Shown piece after piece: positions 24,328-29,743 of a stretch of 29,743 nt of DNA. Position numbers and translations under genes: made by a program. Source of the stretch: an uncultured Roseateles sp. (GTDB taxonomy: Bacteria; Pseudomonadota; Gammaproteobacteria; Burkholderiales; Burkholderiaceae); assembly GCA_946480605.1 (NCBI GenBank), contig CAMLKW010000023.1:1-29743 (forward strand), read 5' to 3'. The notes below the pieces were generated by a model. It was not told the DNA's origin and searched no databases. It saw only the letters and a program-made list of their open reading frames with translations. Numbering within the stretch: position 1 is the stretch's first letter; every line of letters begins with the position of its first letter.

Positions 24328-25313
24328 GGGCCTCTCCGTTCTTTTAATGTGCTATTCACGAAGTCATCGTAGGCCAGGGCCAGCCCCTGTTCCAACGGCA
24401 CCGTGGCGTGCCAGCCCAGGGCGTTGAGCCGGCGGCTGTCCATCAGCTTGCGCGGCACGCCGTCCGGCCTGCCGGCATCGAAGCGGATGCGGCCCTGGTA
24501 GCCGACGGTGCGCGCGATGGCCTCGGCCAGCTCGCGGATGCTGAGGTCCTGGCCGCTGCCAGCATTGAGGTGGCTGCGCACGGGTTCGGTCTGCGTGCGA
24601 TGGACGGTCGGCTCCAGCCCCATCACGTGCACGCAGGCGGCGGCCAGGTCATCGACGTAGAGAAACTCGCGCCGCGGGGTGCCGGTGCCCCACACGGCCA
24701 CCTCGGCGGCGCCGTTCACCCGGGCCTCGTGGAAGCGGCGCATCAGCGCCGGGATCACGTGCGAATCCTCCGGGTGGTAGTTGTCGCCGGGTCCGTACAG
24801 GTTGGCAGGCATCACGCTGCGGTAGTCGATGCCCAGGCGCGCGCCGTACTGTCGGTTGTAGCTTTCACAGAGCTTGATGCCGGCGATCTTGGCGATGGCA
24901 TAGGGTTCGTTCGTGGGCTCCAGCGCGGCGCTCAGCAGCGCTTCCTCGGGCATGGGCTGCGGCGCCAGCCGCGGGTAGATGCAGCTGGAGCCGAGGAACA
25001 GCAGCTTGCGGACGCCGCTGCGCACCGCCGCCTCGAGCACATTGCATTGGATCGCGAGGTTCTGGTGGATGAAGTCCGCCGGCCGGGTACCGTTGGCATG
25101 GATGCCGCCCACCCGAGCGGCGGCCAGGTACACCTGGTCCGGCCTCTCGGCATCGAAGAAGGCTCGCACCGCGGCCTGGTCGGTGAGGTCCAACTCGGCA
25201 TGCGTACGGGTGAGCAGGTTCGCCTGGCCGCGTTCGCGAAGGCACCTGACGATGGCCGACCCCACCATGCCGCGGTGGCCGGCGACGAAGATCCTGGGGC
25301 GCAGCGGGTTCAT
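24324..25313 (-). CDS. fcl: GDP-L-fucose synthase
   Basis: Bifunctional epimerase/reductase turning GDP-4-keto-6-deoxy-mannose into GDP-L-fucose with NADPH. The Rossmann motif [11 protein letters not shown] is at residues 11-21. [31 protein letters not shown] (catalytic Ser109/Ser110 region and Cys111), Tyr138 and Lys142 in [11 protein letters not shown], and His185 in [20 protein letters not shown] are all present. Length 329 residues fits the family. A GTG at 25334 also opens this frame, but the ATG at 25313 begins just before the Rossmann strand and is preferred. It is the first gene of the 15-gene - strand array, divergent from the OPX gene with about 112 bp between starts. Confidence 0.96.
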   Translation of the reverse strand: MNPLRPRIFVAGHRGMVGSAIVRCLRERGQANLLTRTHAELDLTDQAAVRAFFDAERPDQVYLAAARVGGIHANGTRPADFIHQNLAIQCNVLEAAVRSGVRKLLFLGSSCIYPRLAPQPMPEEALLSAALEPTNEPYAIAKIAGIKLCESYNRQYGARLGIDYRSVMPANLYGPGDNYHPEDSHVIPALMRRFHEARVNGAAEVAVWGTGTPRREFLYVDDLAAACVHVMGLEPTVHRTQTEPVRSHLNAGSGQDLSIRELAEAIARTVGYQGRIRFDAGRPDGVPRKLMDSRRLNALGWHATVPLEQGLALAYDDFVNSTLKERRGP

Positions 25314-25353
25314 GAGCGGCGGCCAGCCTACCACGCGAAGCCCTCAGGGCAGA

Positions 25354-25404
25354 CCCGTACGGGGCCGGCTGGCAGGGCGCCATCCAGTACCATCACGGCG
25401 CCCT
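25354..25404. promoter_or_regulatory. Inverted repeats in the divergent fcl / OPX promoter region
   Basis: The gap 25314-25425 must drive both the 15-gene array and the export genes. It contains a perfect 10-bp palindrome CCCGTACGGG (25354-25363) and an inverted repeat AGGGCGCC (25374-25381) / GGCGCCCT (25397-25404) with a 15-nt spacer. The core CCGTACG recurs at 25417-25423, just before the OPX start codon. No clear sigma-70 -35/-10 pair is seen. Operators for a shared regulator are the natural reading, but this is inference. Confidence 0.4.
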
Positions 25405-25425
25405 TCCAATCACCGACCGTACGCC

Positions 25426-27822
25426 ATGCGCGCCAGTGTTCTCCTGTTTGCTCTCGGGCTGTGCGGCAGTGTCGCTATCGCGCAAACGACGCAGCCGCGG
25501 GTCGAGGGGGGCACGTTCTCCGCGCCCGGCTATTCGACACCCGCCGTGGCCACGCGGCCGGGGACGACCGGCGCGGCTGCTGCACCCGGACCGGCGGCGG
25601 CCGCCAACGGCAACGCATCGGTCAGCGGCCCCGCGGCGGGCCTGCCGCCCGCGCACGTGCAACACGAAGGCGTGGGAGCGGCAGACCCGGTAAATGCCCT
25701 GCGCGCCGCTCGCGAACCGCAGCGCCCCAGCGAGTTCCAACGCTTCGTCGAGCAGGCCACCGGCCGCCTGCTATCCGTGTTCGGGACCGACTTCTTCGCC
25801 GGCGCCCGGCGCGGCGACGCACGCGGGGACGGCGTGCCCGTCTCGGGCGACTACGTGATCGGCCCTGGCGACGAACTGGTCATCCGCGCCTGGGGGTCGA
25901 TCGACGTCGACTACCGGGCGAGCGTGGACCGCAACGGCCAGATCAGCCTGCCCAAGGTCGGCACCTTCAACGTCACGGGGATCAGGGCCTCGGACATCGA
26001 GCGGCACCTGCGCGCGCAGATCGGCCGCGTCTTCACCAACTTCGACCTGAACGCCACGCTCGGGGCGCTGCGGGGCGTGCGCGTGTTCGTCGTCGGTCCC
26101 GCCCACCAGCCGGGCGTCTATACGCTGCCGGGCCAGTCGACGCTACTGTCCGCGGTGGTCGCCGCGGGCGGTCCGGGGCCGAACGGCTCCATGCGTCGCG
26201 TGCTGCTGCGGCGCGATGGCCGCGTCGCCTCGGAGCTGGACGTGTACGAGTTCCTGGTGCAGGGCGACAAGTCACGCGACCTGCAGCTGCAGGCCGGCGA
26301 CGTGGTCGTCTTCCAGCCCGCCGGCCCGCGCGTGGCCTTGACCGGCGCCCTGGACACTCCGGCGATCTACGAACTGAAGGTTTCCGATGAAGCGGTGCGC
26401 ACGGTGCTGCGCTACGCCGGCGGCGCACCGGTGCTGGCCAACCCGCACCGCGCACAGCTGGAGCGCATCGATCCCGCGCGCTTGAAAGCGGCGCGCATCG
26501 TCGAATCGTTCAGCCTGGACGAGGCGGGCATGCAGAAGCCGCTGCGCGACGGTGACGTGCTGACCCTCCTTCCCATCTCGCCGCAATTCGCCAATGCGGT
26601 GACGCTGAAGGGCCCTGTCGCTCACCCCCTGCGTTATGCGCACCGTCCGGGCATGCGCGTGAGCGACCTGATTCCCGACGCCGACGCCCTCGTCTCCGCT
26701 GACTTCCACCGGCGCAAGAACCTGCTGGTGCAGCTGGACGAGGCGCACGGGGCGGAGACGCCGCACGCCAGTGCCGCCCGGGACAGCGATCGCGGCCCGC
26801 GCCGGCGTGCCCCGTCCGCGCCGGACTGGCCGCCGCTGGCCACGCTGTTCGACGAAGTGAATTGGGACCACGCCGTCATCGAGCGCCTGGACCCGAACGA
26901 CCTCAGCACGCAGGTGATCCCGTTCAATCTGGGCCGGGCGGTGCGCCAGCACGACCCGGTGCACGACTTCGAACTGCAGCCTGGCGACGTCGTCACCGTG
27001 TACAGCCAGAAGGACATGCGCGTGCCGCTGGCCTGGCAGACCCGGCTGGTCTCGCTGGAGGGCGAGATCGCCGCACCCGGCGTCTACCAGCTGCAGCCCG
27101 GCGAGACGATGCGCGGGCTGCTCACGCGGGCAGGCGGCTTGACGCCGCAGGCCTACGTGTATGGCCTGGAATTCAGCCGCCAGTCCACGCGCGAGCAGCA
27201 GCGCGAGAACCTGCAGGCCGCGATGGCGCGGCTGCGGGCGCTGTCGGCCACCCAGAGCGCACGCGAAGCCGTCAACCGCGCCGACAACGCAGCTGGCAGC
27301 GCGACCATCAGCCAGGCCGCCACGCAGGCCCAGCTCGCCCGGCTGTCGCGCATCGAGCCGAACGGACGCATCGCGCTCGAGCTGCAGCCCGAGATTCGCT
27401 CCGTCGAGGCGCTGCCGGACGTACCGCTCGAGCACGGCGACCGCATCGTGGTGCCGCCCCGCCCGGGCTTCGTCACCGTCGCCGGGGCTGTGATGAACAA
27501 CAACGCCTTCCTGTGGAAGGCCGGGCGTACGGCGGGCGACTACGTCCGCATGGCCGGCCTGGACGAAGCGGCCGACCTGTCGCAGATGTTCGTGCTGCGC
27601 GCCGACGGCACCGCCGTGAGCGCGACCGGCCGGCGCGGCTTCCTGGGCTTTGGCGGTGTCGAGGCACAGGAGCTGCAGCCCGGCGATGCGGTGGTGGTGC
27701 CGAACCAGCTGGACTACGAGACCTTCGGCCGCGCCCTGGTCCGCAACCTGAAGGACTGGTCGCAGATTTTTTCCCAGTTCGGCCTCGGCGCGGCCGCCAT
27801 CCATACCCTGCGCAGGAACTGA
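25426..27822 (+). CDS. Outer-membrane polysaccharide export protein (OPX, Poly_export + multiple SLBB)
   Basis: Predicted Wza-like export channel component of 798 residues, about twice the length of Wza. A signal peptide (RASVLLFALGLCGSVAIA) is followed by a Pro/Ala-rich linker (30-100). The Poly_export domain lies at about 138-215 with GDYVIGPGDELVIRAWGS, and is followed by SLBB-type beta-grasp repeats near 218-296 (VFVVGPAHQPGVYTLPGQ), 303-385, 392-420, 542-580 (VSLEGEIAAPGVYQLQPGE) and 682-760 (VTVAGAVMNNNAFLWKAG). A final amphipathic helix (LVRNLKDWSQIFSQFG) could be the Wza-type membrane-spanning helix. Cys13 lies in LGLC, which breaks the lipobox rule (Leu before Cys), so a signal-peptidase-I cut near AIA is likelier. 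The ATG at 25426 has no clear Shine-Dalgarno. The Wzz gene follows 6 nt later. Confidence 0.88.
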   Translation: MRASVLLFALGLCGSVAIAQTTQPRVEGGTFSAPGYSTPAVATRPGTTGAAAAPGPAAAANGNASVSGPAAGLPPAHVQHEGVGAADPVNALRAAREPQRPSEFQRFVEQATGRLLSVFGTDFFAGARRGDARGDGVPVSGDYVIGPGDELVIRAWGSIDVDYRASVDRNGQISLPKVGTFNVTGIRASDIERHLRAQIGRVFTNFDLNATLGALRGVRVFVVGPAHQPGVYTLPGQSTLLSAVVAAGGPGPNGSMRRVLLRRDGRVASELDVYEFLVQGDKSRDLQLQAGDVVVFQPAGPRVALTGALDTPAIYELKVSDEAVRTVLRYAGGAPVLANPHRAQLERIDPARLKAARIVESFSLDEAGMQKPLRDGDVLTLLPISPQFANAVTLKGPVAHPLRYAHRPGMRVSDLIPDADALVSADFHRRKNLLVQLDEAHGAETPHASAARDSDRGPRRRAPSAPDWPPLATLFDEVNWDHAVIERLDPNDLSTQVIPFNLGRAVRQHDPVHDFELQPGDVVTVYSQKDMRVPLAWQTRLVSLEGEIAAPGVYQLQPGETMRGLLTRAGGLTPQAYVYGLEFSRQSTREQQRENLQAAMARLRALSATQSAREAVNRADNAAGSATISQAATQAQLARLSRIEPNGRIALELQPEIRSVEALPDVPLEHGDRIVVPPRPGFVTVAGAVMNNNAFLWKAGRTAGDYVRMAGLDEAADLSQMFVLRADGTAVSATGRRGFLGFGGVEAQELQPGDAVVVPNQLDYETFGRALVRNLKDWSQIFSQFGLGAAAIHTLRRN

Positions 27823-27828
27823 GCACCC

Positions 27829-29016
27829 GTGAACGAAGCCGACGGACCGGTGCCCGGACTGGTGGACCTGCTGACCTGGCTTGGCGAAGGCAAACGCACG
27901 ATTGCAGCGGTCACGGCCGCAGCGACGGCGGTGGCACTGGGCGCGGCCTGGCTCTCCACGCCGATCTACACCGCCCGCACCACACTGCTGGCCCCTGGCG
28001 CGCAGCAACAGGGCAATGCGGCGACCGCGCTGGCGGCGCTGGGCTCCCTGGGCAGCCTGGCGGGCGCGGCCGGCGCGAAGACGCCGGACGAGCTGTACGT
28101 CGCGCTGATCCGCAGCGAATCGGTGACACGCGGGCTCGACAAGCGCTTCGACTTGCGCGCGCGCTACAAGCTCGACAAGTACGAATCGCTGCGCACCGCG
28201 ATGCCGGGCATCGTGCGGGTGTCGTCGGACAAGAAGAGCGGGGTCATCACCGTCGAGGTGGACGACGCGGACCCGCGCTTCGCGGCCGCCCTGGCCAACG
28301 CCGTGCCGGACGAGGCGGGCAAGGTGATGGCGCGGCTCGCGGTCTCGGAAGCGCAGCAGCGCCGGCTCTTCTACGAGCAGCAGCTGAAGGAGACCAAGGA
28401 ACACCTCATCAAGGCGGAGCAGGAGCTGCGTCAGGTGCAGGAGAAGTCCGGCGTCATCGTGCTGGACAAGCAGGCGGAGGCGCTCATCGGCGGCGCCGCG
28501 CAGCTGCGCGGGCTGATCGCCGAGCGCGAAGTGCAGCTGAAGGTGCTGCGCACGGCGGCCACGGAACGCAACCCCGATGTGATCCGCCTCGGCTCCGAGC
28601 TGCAGGCGCTGCGCGCCGAGTTGGCGCGGCTCGAATCGCGCCCGGCCGGCGGCAGCAGCGTCACCGACATGCCGGTGGGCAAGATACCCGCTGCGGCCAT
28701 CGACTACGTGCGCGCCCGCCGCGAGCTAAGGCTGCAGGAAACGCTGCTGGAAGGCATCGTGCGGCAGTACGAGATGGCCAAGCTCGACGAAGCCAAGGAA
28801 GGCTCGGCGCTTCAGCGGGTGGATGAGGCCGTGCCGCCCGACCACAAGTCCAGGCCGTCGCGGCTCTTCATTGTCGCCGGCGGCGCCCTGCTGGGTCTGC
28901 TCGGCTCGGGGATCGCCGTCGTTTGGCGCCGCCATGCCGCGGGCCTGCGCGGGCTGCACCCAGAGCGGGCCGAGGCCTGGGACGCGGTGCGCCGGGCCTG
29001 GCGACTGCGTGGCTGA
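27829..29016 (+). CDS. wzz: Wzz-type chain-length determinant / polysaccharide co-polymerase
   Basis: 395 residues, inner membrane with a large periplasmic domain. TM1 is at about 24-42 (TIAAVTAAATAVALGAAW), followed directly by the PIYTARTTLLAP strand of the Wzz fold. A long coiled-coil region covers about 170-268 (EAQQRRLFYEQQLKETKEH onward). PPDHKSRPSR (336-345) is the Pro-rich motif before TM2 (346-366, FIVAGGALLGLLGSGIAVVW). There is no cytoplasmic tyrosine-kinase domain after TM2, only about 30 residues, and no separate kinase gene in the window. The GTG start at 27829 is supported by AGGA 11 nt upstream and the 6-nt gap to the OPX stop, so the two form an export operon. Its likely job is to set chain length with the Wzy candidate and to connect to the OPX protein. 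Confidence 0.9.
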   Translation: MNEADGPVPGLVDLLTWLGEGKRTIAAVTAAATAVALGAAWLSTPIYTARTTLLAPGAQQQGNAATALAALGSLGSLAGAAGAKTPDELYVALIRSESVTRGLDKRFDLRARYKLDKYESLRTAMPGIVRVSSDKKSGVITVEVDDADPRFAAALANAVPDEAGKVMARLAVSEAQQRRLFYEQQLKETKEHLIKAEQELRQVQEKSGVIVLDKQAEALIGGAAQLRGLIAEREVQLKVLRTAATERNPDVIRLGSELQALRAELARLESRPAGGSSVTDMPVGKIPAAAIDYVRARRELRLQETLLEGIVRQYEMAKLDEAKEGSALQRVDEAVPPDHKSRPSRLFIVAGGALLGLLGSGIAVVWRRHAAGLRGLHPERAEAWDAVRRAWRLRG

Positions 29017-29217
29017 GCGCCCGCGCCGGCATGACGGCGCGCGAGCAGCGCCAACGTCGGGATCACGGGTCGGCAGTGGGCGGCCCGATTGCGTCGGACG
29101 TGACCACGCCCGCCCCATGCACCCGGACCCGCTCGCCGATGGGCATCAAGGCGCCAGGCTTTGCGGGGCGGCGTCGCTGTATCCCGTCACGCGCGCGGGT
29201 TCGGTGGCGGCTGCGCT
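29017..29217. other. Gene-free stretch between the Wzz gene and the transposase remnant
   Basis: Apart from the hairpin at 29022-29041 I see no start codon with a plausible reading, no repeat and no recognisable RNA. Together with the following transposase fragments it makes up the last 727 bp of the window, none of which carries an intact gene. Confidence 0.5.
29022..29041 (+). terminator. Candidate hairpin after the Wzz gene
   Basis: Inverted repeat CGCGCCG / CGGCGCG (7-bp stem) with a 6-nt GCATGA loop, 5 nt past the Wzz stop (29014-29016). No T-run follows, so it could be a weak or factor-dependent terminator. Confidence 0.35.
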
Positions 29218-29463
29218 GCCGTCGTCCAGCAGGACATCGCGATCACGAAGGACCACGGCCGCCTGGAGACGCGCCGCTGGGCGGCTGTGCGAGACCTGAG
29301 CATGTTGAGCAAGGCACTGACGGACGCCTGGCCGGGTCTGCGCAGTGCGGTGATGGTTCACTCGCAGCGGGAGTTCACCGGTGGTGACCACAAGGGCCAG
29401 GTCAGCACCGAGTGACGCTACTTCATCAGCGGCCGCGATCTCAGCGCTGCCGAGTTCAATCAA
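29218..29463 (+). pseudogene. ISAs1-family transposase remnant with an in-frame stop
   Basis: The + strand reads ITKDHGRLETRRWAAVRDLS, then AWPGLRSAVMVHSQREF and KGQVSTE, a TGA (29413-29415), and RYFISGRDLSAAEFN. This is the conserved central to C-terminal segment of ISAs1-type DDE transposases (HGRIExR ... WPGLxS ... STExRYYISS). Between STE and RY the family has Arg, and TGA is one base from CGA, so a CGA-to-TGA nonsense change is likely. The 5' third and the 3' end of the gene are missing and no terminal inverted repeats are recognisable. It is a decayed insertion-sequence fragment at the right edge of the polysaccharide locus. Confidence 0.7.
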
Positions 29464-29529
29464 CCTAAGAACAGCAGTTGAAGCGCCCGCCGCCCCGATT
29501 TTTCCAACGCTGGCGGGCAGTAACGTTGA

Positions 29530-29542
29530 TCAGTGACACTGA
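29530..29542. repeat. Short inverted repeat TCAGTG-A-CACTGA
   Basis: A perfect 6-bp inverted repeat around a single A, 4 bp before the ATG at 29547 that starts the next transposase-like reading. It could be part of an element's 5' untranslated region or an end. Short enough to be chance. Confidence 0.2.
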
Positions 29543-29546
29543 CCCG

Positions 29547-29743
29547 ATGGGTGAGCGCAAGAAGCCGGGCAAGACGGCGCTGGCCGCGGCCAGCGAGGAC
29601 GCGATGGTCGTGCAGACGATGGGCGGTCGGAGGCACGTTCGCTGGGATGAGGCCGCGCGAGCGACGCCGCACGGACATCAAGGCCGCGCCGTCGGGCGCG
29701 GCGTCGAGCCTGGCGCACGAGGCAGTCCGGTTCTTCGGCGAGA
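29547..29743 (+). pseudogene. N-terminal fragment of a second transposase-like gene (partial, runs off window)
   Basis: The + strand ATG at 29547 gives GERKKPGKTALAAASED, then VVQTMGGRRHVRWDEAARAT. The GGRxHVRWDExAxATPHG pattern recalls the N-terminus of an IS4-like transposase group common in Burkholderiales. After PHG (about 29675) the expected continuation (Q-x-x-FFAEFL) is lost in this frame. A Phe-Phe-Gly-Glu appears in another frame at 29729-29742, consistent with an insertion or frameshift. The window ends here, so completeness cannot be judged. Identification rests on memory of the motif alone. Confidence 0.35.

Noticed and set aside
25314..25334. GTG start at 25334 for fcl
   Set aside because: It would add seven residues before the normal N-terminus and reach further into the divergent promoter; the ATG at 25313 matches the family start.
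25456..25464. Lipoprotein signal in the OPX protein (LGLC at residues 10-13)
   Set aside because: Leu directly before Cys does not satisfy the lipobox (Gly, Ala or Ser expected), and a normal signal-peptidase-I site follows at AIA.
1..29743. CRISPR arrays, tRNA, rRNA, riboswitch or phage structures
   Set aside because: No spaced direct repeats, cloverleaf-like sequence, rRNA segments or phage structural genes were seen on either strand.

Overview
The window is very GC-rich (visibly above 70% by eye, with G/C at nearly all third codon positions) and is almost entirely one surface- or exopolysaccharide biosynthesis and export locus of a Gram-negative bacterium. The OmpC-type trimeric porin, the style of the OPX and Wzz export proteins and the GC-rich codon use point to a betaproteobacterium of the order Burkholderiales. 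This is inference: no rRNA or tRNA gene is present to anchor taxonomy.

Layout, left to right. 1-820 carries a histidine kinase whose 5' end may lie outside the window. 821-1673 is a decayed patch: two short palindromes, a 5'-truncated and frameshifted gene, and the C-terminal remnant of a GntR/FCD regulator. 1674-3173 is ugd (UDP-glucose dehydrogenase, + strand), overlapping tail-to-tail with a GT4 glycosyltransferase. A Wzx-type flippase precedes that glycosyltransferase on the - strand. On the + strand follow an uncharacterised protein with a glycosyltransferase-like C-terminal half and a general porin. From 25313 back to 8666 runs a - strand array of 15 genes, most of them overlapping by 1-13 nt: fcl, gmd, a WbaP-type initiating phosphoglycosyltransferase, a WecG/TagA/CpsF (GT26) glycosyltransferase, an O-antigen polymerase/ligase-like membrane protein, a GT2-GT4 fusion glycosyltransferase, an APH-like phosphotransferase, a methyltransferase, a NodB deacetylase, a second methyltransferase, a GT4, a second NodB deacetylase, a nucleotidyltransferase-like/P-loop kinase protein, another GT4 and UDP-glucuronate decarboxylase. 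Divergent from fcl, on the + strand, are a large SLBB outer-membrane export protein (OPX) and a Wzz-type co-polymerase. 29017-29743 contains no intact gene, only remnants of insertion-sequence transposases.

How it works together (inference from families): Ugd and the decarboxylase supply UDP-glucuronate and UDP-xylose; Gmd and Fcl supply GDP-L-fucose. The WbaP-like enzyme starts the repeat unit on undecaprenyl phosphate. GT26, the GT2-GT4 fusion and the GT4 enzymes extend it, and the deacetylases, methyltransferases and the two kinase-like proteins are candidates for decoration. Wzx flips the unit, the O-antigen-polymerase-like protein polymerises it with Wzz setting chain length, and the OPX protein exports it. 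No tyrosine autokinase (Wzc type), acetyltransferase or pyruvyltransferase is seen. The least described parts are the GT2-GT4 fusion, the nucleotidyltransferase/kinase-like protein, the APH-like protein inside the assembly operon, and the 364-residue protein at 5996.
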